A stretch of DNA of 25,102 nt from JBBRLG01 sp038231495 (GTDB lineage: Bacteria; Planctomycetota; Planctomycetia; Gemmatales; Gemmataceae). Positions 8,066-16,341 of this stretch are shown one piece after another. The number at the start of each line of letters is the position of its first letter. Position 1 is the first letter of the stretch. The position numbers and the translations under genes were made by a program. The DNA is taken from positions 1-25,102 of the forward strand of contig JBBRLG010000028.1 of NCBI GenBank assembly GCA_038231495.1, in the 5' to 3' direction. Below the pieces are notes generated by a model, which was not told where the DNA came from, made no database searches, and saw only the letters and a program-made list of their open reading frames with translations.

Positions 8066-8851
8066 ATGGCGACCAGCCCGATGAGTTCCATGCTCAAGCG
8101 TCTTCGAGCGACCCTGCGCCCAGCCACCCTGGCGGGCGAGACCGACGAGCAGCTGTTGCACCACTTCGTCACCTGCCGGGACGAAGAGGCCTTTGCGGTG
8201 CTGGTCCGCCGCCACGGCCCGATGGTCATGGGGGTCGGTCTTCGTGTGGCCCGCAACCGGGAGGATGCCGTGGATGCTTTTCAGGCGACATTCCTGATCC
8301 TGGCGCGCAAGGCGTCAGCGATTGCGGCGCGGGCGTTGCTGGCGAACTGGCTTTACGGGGTCGCCCGAAACACGGCCCTCAAAGCGCGACCGACAACTTA
8401 TAAACGCCGGCTGAGGGAACACCAGGTGGTCGAAATGCCCGACCTGGCAATGCCCGTACAGGAGTCCTGGACTGATTTGTGCGGCCTCCTCGACGAGGAA
8501 TTGAGCCGCCTGCCCGCTGTACACCGGGTTCCCATCGTCCTGTGCTACATGGTGCCGAGTACGGCTCTGTCGATGGATGCTTACCGATGTAAGCCAAGCC
8601 AATCACATTTGGCGAGGGTGCCCCCTCCCTTTCGTAAACCCTTTGGCCGCGGCTTCCGCAACCCCTTTACCGATCAGTTCTTACGCAACCACGACAGGCC
8701 GCAGTCGGGCATGGATCAAAAGCCGCAAGCACGAGGCAACAGGTGGAATTCGTTTCATTCGCCCACCCCCACACCCCCCCGAACGAATTTCCCAAGGTGG
8801 AACTTCTGGCCGGGCAAAGACTTAAAGCATTCGTTCCGCATGGTGCCCTAG
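8066..8851 (+). pseudogene. ECF sigma factor gene truncated in region 4
   Basis: Residues 1 to about 160 match a planctomycete ECF sigma factor and resemble the protein at 335: TDEQLLHHFVTCRDEEAFAV, RRHGPMVMGVGLR, DAVDAFQATFLILARKAS, NWLYGVARNTALKAR and SRLPAVHRVPIVLCY. At about base 8548 the similarity ends exactly where LEGKTRKEAARQLG should follow, so the -35-binding helix-turn-helix and any C-terminal sensor domain are missing. The frame stays open by chance to 8851 through low-quality proline/arginine-rich sequence. An excellent RBS (GGGAGGAAT) precedes the ATG. It could encode a region-2-only fragment that interferes with other sigma factors, but decay is more likely. Confidence 0.75.
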
Positions 8852-8989
8852 CGCCACGTCCTTGAACAACGGTTGCTTCCTTTGCCACCCGAGTTTGAAC
8901 CATGCCCGTAATCGACCCTCGCCAATCTCGACCCACGCCAACCTTCTGCAAGGTGAAGGGGAGGGGCCGCGCCAAACGCAATCCGGCCG
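8549..8989. other. Non-coding stretch after the truncated sigma gene
   Basis: About 440 bases without recognisable coding sequence. It includes C-rich tracts (8761-8780), an imperfect inverted repeat (GGAATTCGTT at 8745-8754 with AACGAATTTCC at 8782-8792) and a 9-bp direct repeat CATGGTGCC at 8548-8556 and 8839-8847. It may be decayed sequence from the event that truncated the sigma gene. Confidence 0.5.
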
Positions 8990-9847
8990 TTACGTCGCGA
9001 TCAGGCCGCGCAACGCCGCGAGGTTGACGGCGTCCATGTCCTTTTCGTCGCCCTCTTCCTTCGGCGTTTCGAGGATCATCGGCCGGTTGCGAAAGCGACG
9101 GTCATTGACGAGTAGCCGAAACGCTTCCAGGCCGATTTCGCCCCGGCCGATGTGGGCGTGCCGGTCCACCCGACTGCCCTGCCCGCGCAGGCTATCGTTC
9201 ACATGAAAGACCCGTAATTTCCTCAACCCAATCGTCGCGTTGAACGCCCGCATCGTCGCCCGGTACTCGCGTAGCGGCGCCAGGGCGTAGCCCGCGGCGA
9301 AGACGTGGCACGTGTCCAGGCAAACGCCGACGCGCTCGGGCGCGGCGATCGACGCCAGGATGCGGGCCAGGTGCTCGAAGCGGTGGCCGAGCGTGGTGCC
9401 CTGTCCGGCCGTCGTTTCCAGCAGCACCTGCACGCACAATTTCGGACACCGCGCGTGGACTTCATCCAAAGCCAGCGCCACGCGCGCCAACCCGGCTTCC
9501 TCGCCGCTGTCGAGCGGGGCACCGGGGTGCGTGACGAGGTAGCGGAGGCCCAACATTTCGGCCCGCAATAGCTCGTCAATGAACGCTTCCACCGAGCGTC
9601 GATAAAGGGCGTCATTCGGCGAAGCGAGGTTAATCAGGTAAGAGTCGTGGGCGACCGGAAAGCGCAGTTTCGTCGCGCGCAGGGTGCGGCGGAACAGGCG
9701 TGCTTCCTCGGCCGTGATTTCGCGGCCGGACCACTGACTGGGGGCTTTGGTGAAGACTTGCAGCGTTTGGCAGCCGTGGGCGTGGGCGTCGAGGACCGCC
9801 TGATGAAAACCGCCGGCAATCGACCTATGAGCGCCAAACAGCGGCAT
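8990..9847 (-). CDS. nfo: Endonuclease IV (AP endonuclease, deoxyribonuclease IV)
   Basis: 285 residues, the normal family length. It cleaves DNA 5' of abasic sites and removes 3' blocking groups in base-excision repair, in the cytoplasm. The nine metal ligands of the three-zinc TIM-barrel family all appear at expected spacing: H68 (AHDSY), H107 (THPGA), E144 (LLETTAGQG), D178 and H181 (DTCHVF), H215 (FHVND), D228 and H230 (VDRHAHIG) and E260 (ILETPKE). A good Shine-Dalgarno GGGAG lies 7 bases before the ATG at 9847. It is divergent from the gene at 10032, with 184 bases between. Nothing unusual is seen; it should be functional. Confidence 0.97.
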   Translation of the reverse strand: MPLFGAHRSIAGGFHQAVLDAHAHGCQTLQVFTKAPSQWSGREITAEEARLFRRTLRATKLRFPVAHDSYLINLASPNDALYRRSVEAFIDELLRAEMLGLRYLVTHPGAPLDSGEEAGLARVALALDEVHARCPKLCVQVLLETTAGQGTTLGHRFEHLARILASIAAPERVGVCLDTCHVFAAGYALAPLREYRATMRAFNATIGLRKLRVFHVNDSLRGQGSRVDRHAHIGRGEIGLEAFRLLVNDRRFRNRPMILETPKEEGDEKDMDAVNLAALRGLIAT

Positions 9848-10031
9848 CGACCGTCTCCCAATTCAAGTTGTTTATCCGCAGATCCCGCGCATTCGCGAGG
9901 TCTGCCCCAGAGCAGATCGTAGAATCCACCGCATCAAGGATTCTATCGGTTTGGTCGCTGTCAACCGGTCCCCACACGCCAGGCCTCGGAACCGGGCGTC
10001 ACTGTGTCACACGTTAATTGGAGGATTGCCG

Positions 10032-10664
10032 ATGCCGAGGCAGAACCGTGTCAACCCTTTCGGCGAGACCGTCGCCACCCCGGAACGGGGAACGTTCTTC
10101 GGCAACCGCGGCGTGCTGCACGACGCCGCGGGCCACGTCCGGCGGCCGTGGCAGGTGAAGCGGTGGCTCGTATGCGTGCTGGAGTTTCGGGGTCGTCAGC
10201 GGACGGTGCTGACGCCAAACTCATACACGGAACTGTTCTTCCTCGATGAAGCGACCGCCCTGGCTGCCGGGCACCGCCCCTGTGCGGAGTGCCGCCACGC
10301 CCGCTTCCTCGAGTTCTGCAACGCCTGGATGGTAGCGCAGCCGGGGAGCAACGGGTCGCAGCGACCAACCGTCGCGGAGATCGACAACCGCTTGCACGCC
10401 GAGCGGGTCGGCCCCAGCCGCTCCAAACGGTCGTTCACGGCGGCGGTGGACGAGTTGCCGGACGGAGTAATGGTAACCGTGAAGGCGTGGGGCAACGCGG
10501 CTTACTTGGTTCACGGCAACAGCCTCCTGGCGTGGTCGCCGGGCGGCTACCGCGCGCGTCGGCTCCGCCCGCAGGGTGCGACCGTCACGGTTCTGACCCC
10601 GCCAGCGACCGTGGCGGCGATTCAATCGGGCTACGCGCCGGTGGTCCACGCCTCGGCGCGGTGA
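10032..10664 (+). CDS. Conserved protein of unknown function with a Cys-x2-Cys motif
   Basis: 210 residues from ATG 10032, chosen because GGAGG lies 7 bases upstream; an in-frame start at 9951 has no such support. I recognise it as a widespread uncharacterised bacterial family. Conserved-looking blocks are the N-terminal NPFGETVATPERGTFFGNRG, RPWQVKRWLVCVLEF, YTELFFLDEATALAAGHRPC and then CAEC (C84, C87). The AGHRPCAECR block resembles the zinc-binding cysteine motif of Ada-type domains, but only two cysteines are present at that point, so zinc binding is a guess. No signal peptide or membrane helix is seen. It is divergent from nfo, which would fit, but not prove, a nucleic-acid-related role. 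Confidence 0.8.
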   Translation: MPRQNRVNPFGETVATPERGTFFGNRGVLHDAAGHVRRPWQVKRWLVCVLEFRGRQRTVLTPNSYTELFFLDEATALAAGHRPCAECRHARFLEFCNAWMVAQPGSNGSQRPTVAEIDNRLHAERVGPSRSKRSFTAAVDELPDGVMVTVKAWGNAAYLVHGNSLLAWSPGGYRARRLRPQGATVTVLTPPATVAAIQSGYAPVVHASAR

Positions 10665-10689
10665 AAAGGGAGTTGGGACAGGCGGCGGA

Positions 10690-10734
10690 CTTGCCAAACC
10701 GACCCTTGCCAAGCGGACCCTTGCCACCCACCCT
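10690..10734 (+). repeat. Three 15-bp tandem repeats (CTTGCCA...)
   Basis: CTTGCCAAACCGACC, CTTGCCAAGCGGACC and CTTGCCACCCACCCT follow each other at exact 15-bp spacing. The same CCCTTGCCA word recurs in the hairpin at 10813-10849 and inverted (GGCAAGGG) at about 10759. It belongs to the repeat-rich intergenic region 10665-11030, in which I see no gene. Confidence 0.6.
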
Positions 10735-10812
10735 CGCCACTCTTAACCACGCCTTCGGCAAGGGTATATCAGCGCCACTGCCTGCTCCTGACGTTCACTG
10801 CAAGCCAAAATT

Positions 10813-10849
10813 CCACCCTTGCCAAGTTCTTGCGCTTTGGCAAGGGTGG
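10813..10849. repeat. Perfect 13-bp hairpin, 11-nt loop
   Basis: CCACCCTTGCCAA at 10813-10825 is the exact reverse complement of 10837-10849. There is no U-tract, so it is not a classical terminator, but it lies between convergent genes (10032 + and 11031 -) and may act as a bidirectional transcript-end hairpin. Confidence 0.7.
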
Positions 10850-10881
10850 TCAGTATTCCGAGGCCGCTCGGTTTATAAGCG

Positions 10882-10990
10882 GTGGCGGAAAGAAGTTTAA
10901 GGCGAGCGGCGGACGATAGTCCGCCGTGGCTACCGCATGACCACGGCACGACCACGGCGGACTTCCGTCCGCCGCTCGCCATTCCGCCAC
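10882..10990. repeat. Nested three-level palindrome between convergent genes
   Basis: Three pairs of arms are nested: GTGGCGGAA (10882-10890) with 10982-10990, GGCGAGCGGCGGAC (10901-10914) with 10967-10980, and GTCCGCCGTGG (10919-10929) with 10952-10962, all exact. The middle arms are identical to those of the hairpin at 18875-18914, marking a dispersed repeat family (REP/MITE-like). It is a possible bidirectional terminator. Confidence 0.8.
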
Positions 10991-11030
10991 GGTTTCAGTG
11001 CGAAGCTTACAGGGCAAGGTATTGCGCCCC

Positions 11031-12278
11031 TCATTCGCCTCCCAGCGACTCCTCGGTGCCGGTCGATGCCAGCCGATGCCCCCTGAACTTGGCGCGGACA
11101 TTGTTTCGGAACGTGCGCGTCCGATCCACAGCCAATTCAAAACAGTGATGTGCCGTCTCGATTAAGGTGGACCGCACCGCGCGCACCTGGACGATGGGCC
11201 GGCTCGCCAGGGCGAGTTGCGTCTTGTAACGCGCCGCGCCGCCGAGGAAGTCGTATTCGCGCTGCCCCGCCTTGATGGCGGCCCGGATGGCGTAGGCGTG
11301 CAGCACGATTCCCGGCCGGATATTCTTCGGCACGTCGAGCTTGCGGCCCGACTGGTAAAACGACACCTTGCCGTTGCGCACCAGGTTGTAGGCCGCCGCC
11401 ACCGGCTCGCCGTCGGAATCCGTCATGTGCAGCAGATCGAGCGCATTTTGCCGCAGCAGGATTGGCAGTATTTCGTCGTGGAAGTGCAGGAAGTGCGGCG
11501 ACCGAAAGACGCCGGCTTGTTCGACGCCCTGCCAGCGCTGGTGGTGTAGCGCGATCAGGATTTTCTTGCACGCCTCAACCTCGTCGGGCGTCGTGGCGCG
11601 GTGCAAACAGCCGTCGGCACCGGCCCATTTCTCGAAGCGGCGCACCGAGTCGCGCACCAATGTCCGGTTGCTCTTCGATAGCGCCGCAAGGTAGGCGTCC
11701 CAGGTGGACGGCAAAGGGATGTACGGCGCGTGGCCGGTCGTCGCGATTTCGGACTGAAGGCCCGCGTGCCGGAAGGCACTGTGCAACAGCGACGGCAGCG
11801 GCGTTTCGCCGTCCATCATTGCCAGCACGACCTCGTCCCACGGGCCGAAATCGCCGGCGACGAGGGCTGCAACGAAGGCGTCGGCGACCGCCGCCTCCGC
11901 GCCGCGCTCGGCGATGACGTTGACGTACTCGGAGCAGACGGCGTCCGCGGCGCGTTCGCCGGTCGCCAGGAATTCCAGGCGTCGAAAGGGAATGCCGGGC
12001 CGATACCAGTGCCGCCGGACCAGCAGTGGTGCCAGGCCAACCAACCGGTCGCCGTTGGTAAAGACGCCGAGGCGGAGTTGGCGACCGTCCTGGGAGCCGT
12101 AGACGCGCCACCACGTCAGCAGCCAGTCCGGCGTGAGCACGATTTCCGGGCGGGCGCTGCGGGCCAGTAAATCGTCCCAATTGGCCCGGAGGTTCAGCGC
12201 GTCCTCGAAGGATTGAACGATCCTGCAAGCGAGTCGGCACTGGACGGCCGGGGTTGGGGAGGCGGCGACGAAGTTCAC
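11031..12278 (-). CDS. GNAT-fold (BioF2/CelD-like) acyltransferase
   Basis: 415 residues. It belongs to the BioF2-like/FemAB-type GNAT superfamily: N-terminal WDDLLARSARPEIVLTPDW and LLTWWRVYG, a central SKSNRTLVRDSVRRFEKW segment, and the C-terminal acyl-CoA fold with EPVAAAYNLVRNGKVSFYQSG and YDFLGGAARYKTQLA. Such proteins transfer acyl or aminoacyl groups in polysaccharide, cell-wall or lipid assembly. The start is GTG at 12278, overlapping the stop of the upstream cupin gene by four bases (GTGA), so it is translationally coupled. It is the last gene of the deacetylase-GNAT-cupin-GNAT cluster. The substrate is unknown. It ends near the nested palindrome at 10882. Confidence 0.85.
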   Translation of the reverse strand: MNFVAASPTPAVQCRLACRIVQSFEDALNLRANWDDLLARSARPEIVLTPDWLLTWWRVYGSQDGRQLRLGVFTNGDRLVGLAPLLVRRHWYRPGIPFRRLEFLATGERAADAVCSEYVNVIAERGAEAAVADAFVAALVAGDFGPWDEVVLAMMDGETPLPSLLHSAFRHAGLQSEIATTGHAPYIPLPSTWDAYLAALSKSNRTLVRDSVRRFEKWAGADGCLHRATTPDEVEACKKILIALHHQRWQGVEQAGVFRSPHFLHFHDEILPILLRQNALDLLHMTDSDGEPVAAAYNLVRNGKVSFYQSGRKLDVPKNIRPGIVLHAYAIRAAIKAGQREYDFLGGAARYKTQLALASRPIVQVRAVRSTLIETAHHCFELAVDRTRTFRNNVRAKFRGHRLASTGTEESLGGE

Positions 12279-13219
12279 GTCGTGACCCCACCCATCGCGC
12301 CGGGTTGTTGCTTGTTGCCTGCCAGGCCGAGGCGGCGCAGTAGGCGATAACCGTTGTATTTCAGGCCGTCGCGGAAGGGCGACGCCCCGACCGGCACCGG
12401 CTTCCAGCCGCGCTGCCGGAGGTTGTGATTGACGGCGTAAAGCGCGGCCCGCCGTTCCGTCGCGGCCGTCTTGAAGGTGATGCTAAACGAAATCGACACC
12501 GCGCCGCCGTTCTTGACCCAGTGGGGGTGCGTCAAAGGGACGTGAACGCCGTCGGCCGGCTTCAGATCGAAACCCTGGCCGTGATCTTCGTACGCCTCCT
12601 TGTGGACCTGGTTGCGGTGGCCGCCGGCGTAAAAGCGTTCCAACTCTTCCTCGGACAGCACCACCTTGCTCGCGCCGTCGTAAACGTAAATCGTCTTGGT
12701 ACCGCGGACTTGTAACAGAAAATTCTGCTCGGGATCGACGTGGTACGGCGTGACCGAACCGGGGGACGAGATGAAGACGAACCCCTCGCGCTGGCACACG
12801 CCGACCGCGGCGGGGTCGCCAAGGATTTCGACCTCGTGCAGGCAGGCGTCCAGCAGGGCTTCGTACTCCGCGTCCTGCTCGACGTTTTTCAGCACCAGCC
12901 ACGATTGGCATTCTTCAATGCGCCGGATCGTCTCTTCCGGCGACAGACCGGTGTGGGGCGTTTGCGTCGGGTCCAACGTCACGCCCACGTTGCCGGCGTT
13001 GTACTCGACCGACGCGCGCGGCAAGGTGCGGGCCAACTCGATCAGCCGCGGCAGCGCGAACAACTCGTGACTGGCGAGTCGATGGCGGATGCGAAACGGC
13101 CGGTCGCCGAAGTCGGCGCGGAACAGGGCCGGGTCGATCTTGAGCAGCGGGATGGCCGCGCTCGCGGCGGCTTTCGCCAGTTCCGCACTGCCGGGCAAGG
13201 TCGCGGGGGTGGCACTCAT
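12275..13219 (-). CDS. JmjC-like cupin protein (putative Fe(II)/2-oxoglutarate oxygenase)
   Basis: 314 residues from ATG 13219, chosen for the GGAG just upstream; an in-frame extension to 13432 runs backwards through a palindrome and is unlikely. The core SSPGSVTPYHVDPEQNFLLQ gives the HxD iron motif (H160, D162), followed by VRGTKTIYVYD and the third ligand in THPHWVKNG (H231 or H233). The fold resembles the JmjC/cupin_8 group, whose members hydroxylate proteins or small molecules using iron and 2-oxoglutarate. It sits between two GNAT-type transferase genes and overlaps the downstream one by four bases, so it probably acts on the same polymer or metabolite. The 127-base gap to the upstream gene contains a long hairpin. 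The substrate is unknown. Confidence 0.85.
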   Translation of the reverse strand: MSATPATLPGSAELAKAAASAAIPLLKIDPALFRADFGDRPFRIRHRLASHELFALPRLIELARTLPRASVEYNAGNVGVTLDPTQTPHTGLSPEETIRRIEECQSWLVLKNVEQDAEYEALLDACLHEVEILGDPAAVGVCQREGFVFISSPGSVTPYHVDPEQNFLLQVRGTKTIYVYDGASKVVLSEEELERFYAGGHRNQVHKEAYEDHGQGFDLKPADGVHVPLTHPHWVKNGGAVSISFSITFKTAATERRAALYAVNHNLRQRGWKPVPVGASPFRDGLKYNGYRLLRRLGLAGNKQQPGAMGGVTT

Positions 13220-13263
13220 GGTGTACTCCGAGGTCAAAAAGGCTGTTCCGGAAGCCGGGAACG

Positions 13264-13348
13264 GATCCCGCGAGTCCGCAGCGCTAAGCAAGGACGACCG
13301 AGGATACCGCGCCACCCGTCCTTGCTTAGCGCTGCGGACTCGCGGATC
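13264..13348. repeat. ~30-bp inverted repeat inside the deacetylase-cupin cluster
   Basis: The left arm (13264-13295, GATCCCGCGAGTCCGCAGCG...) pairs with 13318-13348 throughout apart from one bulged C; the loop is 22 nt. It overlaps the TGA stop (13347-13349) of the upstream transferase and lies 45 bases before the cupin ATG. Within an operon it could partly terminate transcription or stabilise the upstream mRNA. Confidence 0.85.
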
Positions 13349-14573
13349 AGGTCGATGCTCGCTGCGGTTTCCGGCGGACGAAAAACCGCTTGAGCCAACG
13401 CAACAGCGGTAGCGCCGCGACCACCAATTCACCCGGCGCGCGGCCCGTGGCGATTACGACCGTTTGCACCACGCGCCGTTCCAGCCAGAGGCGGTTGATC
13501 ATGAAGTGGTCGAAAATGGCGCACGAATCCATCCATTGCAGACCGCTGTTGTCGTGAAAACGGCGGACGTTTTCCACTTCCAGCTGCACGCCGGGCGAGT
13601 AGCGGGCGAAGTCTTCGTCGAAGGCGATTTTGAAGGCGAACGCGCCCACGCCGCTACGCAGGTTGCACTTGAGGGCGACCGGCCGGCGGTCGAGAAACAG
13701 GCCGAGCATTTGCAGCTGGCCGCGCGCGAACGCCTCGGCCGCCATGTCGTGGAAGAAGGTGCAGTGCGCGTCCTGGCAAGTGATTGCGGTGCCCTGCTTG
13801 CCCTTCCAGCCGCTGGCTTCGAGCTTCAGGAAGTCGTCGAGCCACGGCTGGAGCGCTTCGCCCGTTTGCAGCGTGCGAAATTCCAACTTGCCGCCTTCGC
13901 CCAGGCGGCGCAGAACCCGGTTCAACTCCTTGCGGCGCTTGTGGGCCAGTGCCGCATTGAGGTACGCCTCGGCATCGGCGTGCGGTTCCAGCAGCGCCCG
14001 CGTGTAAGAGTCGGCGACGTAACTCAGCCGGGCCTGCTCGTTCAAGTGTTCGACCAGCAGCTGGTGAAACGGCCCTTGTCCGGCGATAAGCGGCAATTCA
14101 AGTAGCGCAGCGCCGTCGGCAGCCACGGACAGCCATTGGCAGAAATAGGCCAAGCACTCCGCGGCACACTCCTGCCGTAGCAGCGGCGCGCAATAGTAGG
14201 TGTAGGGGTGCTGCCATAACGTCAGGTAGCGGACCGGCACACCCTTGTAACCCCACCGCACCACGAGCGGAAAGAAGGCGCACAACACCGGCGGCCCAAG
14301 CGGCTTGGTCGGGTCCGGGCCGTAGACCAAAACAAACCGGAACGCCGTCTCCGCTCCGAAGGCGGCCAGCGCCGGTTGCAGCATCCACGATTCGTAAAAA
14401 ACGTTCGGGTCCAGCGCCGCCCGCGCCAGGTCGTCCCAGGCCGCGAGGTGTTCGGTCAAACCCTCCGGTCGGCGAACGACGACGGCGCGGAACCCCGCGG
14501 CCACGTGGTTCGGCGCGGCCGCGACGCGGGGGGCAGGCTCCGGCGGCGAGACGGGCAGAGGGATGGCGCTCAT
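13347..14573 (-). CDS. GNAT-fold (BioF2-like) acyltransferase
   Basis: 408 residues from ATG 14573, which overlaps the stop of the upstream deacetylase gene as ATGA; the longer in-frame extension to 14825 lies inside that gene and is rejected. Typical family segments are HLAAWDDLARAALDPNVFYESW and LQPALAAFG near the N-terminus, AHKRRKELNRVLRRL in the middle, then KLEASGWKGKQGTAI and RRPVALKCNLRSG near the acyl-CoA site. It is related in fold to the protein at 11031 but clearly divergent in sequence. It probably transfers an acyl group to a polysaccharide or lipid precursor, perhaps onto amines exposed by the deacetylase. The substrate is unknown. It is followed by a long hairpin overlapping its stop codon. 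Confidence 0.83.
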   Translation of the reverse strand: MSAIPLPVSPPEPAPRVAAAPNHVAAGFRAVVVRRPEGLTEHLAAWDDLARAALDPNVFYESWMLQPALAAFGAETAFRFVLVYGPDPTKPLGPPVLCAFFPLVVRWGYKGVPVRYLTLWQHPYTYYCAPLLRQECAAECLAYFCQWLSVAADGAALLELPLIAGQGPFHQLLVEHLNEQARLSYVADSYTRALLEPHADAEAYLNAALAHKRRKELNRVLRRLGEGGKLEFRTLQTGEALQPWLDDFLKLEASGWKGKQGTAITCQDAHCTFFHDMAAEAFARGQLQMLGLFLDRRPVALKCNLRSGVGAFAFKIAFDEDFARYSPGVQLEVENVRRFHDNSGLQWMDSCAIFDHFMINRLWLERRVVQTVVIATGRAPGELVVAALPLLRWLKRFFVRRKPQRAST

Positions 14574-15505
14574 GGCTCGGCCCCCGTGGTGGCACAGGCG
14601 AGGGGAGTGTCGGCGGCTTCCTGGACGGTCGCCCGGCGCACGGAATCCTTGCGCGGCGCGTCGTGCATCAGGCCGACCCGCCGTTTCAGCGCGTAATACC
14701 AGTCGAGCGAACCGGCCAGGTGCAATTCCAGGTTGAGCAAACTGTGGAAATAAGGCACCGGCACGCGCGGCAGCATGCGCCCGTCCGACCCCGGCAAGAC
14801 GAAACCGCCGTAGCCCGACAGGCAACCGTCGTAGCCGGCTTCCTCGATCAGCGGCAGGAATTCCGCGCGCAGGTTTTCGACGCCGCCGAACGGGTAAGCG
14901 AACCAGCGGGCCGGACGTTCGAGCCGCATTTCCAGAGACGTCTTCGATTCGACCAACTCCAGCAAGGCGTGGTTCGGGCCGATGCGGCCGAGGTTGGGGT
15001 GCGACACCGTGTGCGAGCCGATCTCGAAGCCGAGGCGCACCATCTCGCGCAGGTCGTCCCAGGTCAGGTTCGGCATCCGCGGCAGACCGCGGTCCCAGGC
15101 GAAGACGTGGTCGGTGCCGACGAAGCCGGTCGGCACGAAGAACGTGGCGGGCAGGCCCAGCTCGGCGAGGATGCGCGCGGCGAAAAGGTTGTCGCGGTAA
15201 CAGTCGTCAAAGGTGATCGCCACCGTCCGCGGCGCGAACGCCTGCCCCGCCCGCTGTCGGCGGAAGACTTCGGCCAACGGCACCAGGTTGAAGCCCCGGC
15301 GGAGCATCTGGCACATGGCCCGGAAGCGGGCGGTGGAGACGGTCAAGCCGTCTTCGGGGATGGCGTCGGTGACGCGGTGGAACAGCAACACGGCCATGAA
15401 TTGGCGGCCGGCGGCGCGGGCCAGACTTTCCTGAAGCAGGGCCGCGCCGGTGTATTTGTAGAACCCACAAAGCGCGGACTTGGCGGCTGGTAGAAGGCAG
15501 TTCAT
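14570..15505 (-). CDS. Polysaccharide deacetylase (NodB/CE4 family)
   Basis: 311 residues from ATG 15505; a GTG at 15520 is also possible and neither has a strong RBS. CE4 signatures are intact: TFDDCYRDN (D100, D101), SHTVSHPNLGR (H165, H169 metal ligands), YPFGG and a C-terminal LPRVPVPYF. It removes N- or O-acetyl groups from sugar polymers such as GlcNAc glycans using a divalent metal. The N-terminus has no obvious cleavable signal. It is the first gene of the cluster deacetylase-GNAT-cupin-GNAT and overlaps the next gene by four bases. The context suggests synthesis or decoration of an exopolysaccharide or other envelope glycan. Confidence 0.93.
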   Translation of the reverse strand: MNCLLPAAKSALCGFYKYTGAALLQESLARAAGRQFMAVLLFHRVTDAIPEDGLTVSTARFRAMCQMLRRGFNLVPLAEVFRRQRAGQAFAPRTVAITFDDCYRDNLFAARILAELGLPATFFVPTGFVGTDHVFAWDRGLPRMPNLTWDDLREMVRLGFEIGSHTVSHPNLGRIGPNHALLELVESKTSLEMRLERPARWFAYPFGGVENLRAEFLPLIEEAGYDGCLSGYGGFVLPGSDGRMLPRVPVPYFHSLLNLELHLAGSLDWYYALKRRVGLMHDAPRKDSVRRATVQEAADTPLACATTGAEP

Positions 15506-15788
15506 GGTTGCGGCTTGCACTCGGACGATCGAAAGTTCCGGTTGGGGAAGGTGGAACTGTCGGCCACGGGTTCGGGATGGGGGGCAATTCGTCGCCGCGG
15601 CCCGAACGGTGAGGTCTCCTTTCGATTATAGATCATAAACGCCCGGCCGTGCGGCAAAGGAGGAGGGTTGGGCGGTTTCCGGCGGGATTTCGGGCCGTGC
15701 GTTGACGGAAACCCTAGACTTTCCTAATGTGCCAGCAGTCGTTGCCGCGCGCGTCGGCAGCCGTACCGAAGCGAAAAGGGGCCAGGGC

Positions 15789-16160
15789 ATGGATTTCTAC
15801 GAATTAACGGTCCGCACCGGCAGCGTCCTGCTTCTGCTGTTGCCTTATGTCCTGTGGTGTGCCTTCTGGCTATGGGCCGTCAACTGGAAAAAGGCGTGGG
15901 CCGTGCTGGCGCAGGGGGGTTGGGCGCCGCTGGTGTTGCTGATGGGGATGGTTACGATGGTCTGGTCGCGCGTCGCGCCGGGGCCGTGCGACTGTCTGGG
16001 GTTCGTGCGCATCCCGAACTTCTGGTGGCAGCTCGGCGACGTGTTGCTGCTGGTCGGTTTGGCGTTTTTCTGCGGCTGGCTGCAAGGGTACTTGCAGCAG
16101 ACGCCGTTCGAGGTCGAAGTCGAACCGGTGCCCGAGGCGCACGGCCACGGGCAGCATTGA
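15789..16160 (+). CDS. Small membrane protein, three predicted helices
   Basis: 123 residues from ATG 15789; an in-frame start at 15702 has poorer context. Hydrophobic helices are VLLLLLPYVLWCAFWLWAV, APLVLLMGMVTMVW and a segment around VLLLVGLAFFCGWL. Between the last two is a CDCLGF motif (APGPCDCLGFVRIPNFWW). The C-terminus is His-rich (EAHGHGQH), which could bind metal. It belongs to no family I can name. It is convergent with the TIGR03118/DUF4214 gene and followed by the REP-like repeats at 16167. Confidence 0.7.
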   Translation: MDFYELTVRTGSVLLLLLPYVLWCAFWLWAVNWKKAWAVLAQGGWAPLVLLMGMVTMVWSRVAPGPCDCLGFVRIPNFWWQLGDVLLLVGLAFFCGWLQGYLQQTPFEVEVEPVPEAHGHGQH

Positions 16161-16166
16161 AACGAA

Positions 16167-16285
16167 CGGCGAGCGTCGGAGCGTGAGCACGTCGTGTTCG
16201 GAGTGCAACCCACGGCGAGCGTCGGAGCGTGAGCACGTCGTGTTCGGAGTGCAACCCACGTCGGGCTTACGCCCCGACGCTCGCC
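16167..16285. repeat. REP-like element: two identical 46-bp direct copies plus an inverted copy
   Basis: 16167-16212 and 16213-16258 are identical 46-bp tandem units beginning CGGCGAGCGTCGGAGCGTGA. An inverted partial copy follows at 16259-16285: its reverse complement matches the first 27 bases of the unit (from GGCGAGCGTCGG) at about 23 positions. The copies can pair into a long hairpin. It lies between convergent genes, starting 6 bases after one stop codon. Probably a dispersed repeat and possible terminator; it is not a CRISPR (no spacers). Confidence 0.85.
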
Positions 16286-16341
16286 ATTGGGGTAGCGGTT
16301 ACAATGTCGCGGTTCGGTTTTCGTAGCCGCGAACGCACCCC

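Noticed and set aside
8548..8847. 9-bp direct repeat CATGGTGCC as a target-site duplication of an inserted element
   Set aside because: The sequence after the second copy does not resume sigma region 4, and no terminal inverted repeats or transposase are visible.
13220..13432. N-terminal extension of the cupin gene
   Set aside because: It would translate through the 30-bp palindrome and into the previous gene; ATG 13219 has a ribosome binding site and begins the conserved part.
16167..16258. CRISPR array
   Set aside because: The two 46-bp copies abut directly with no spacers and there are no cas genes.
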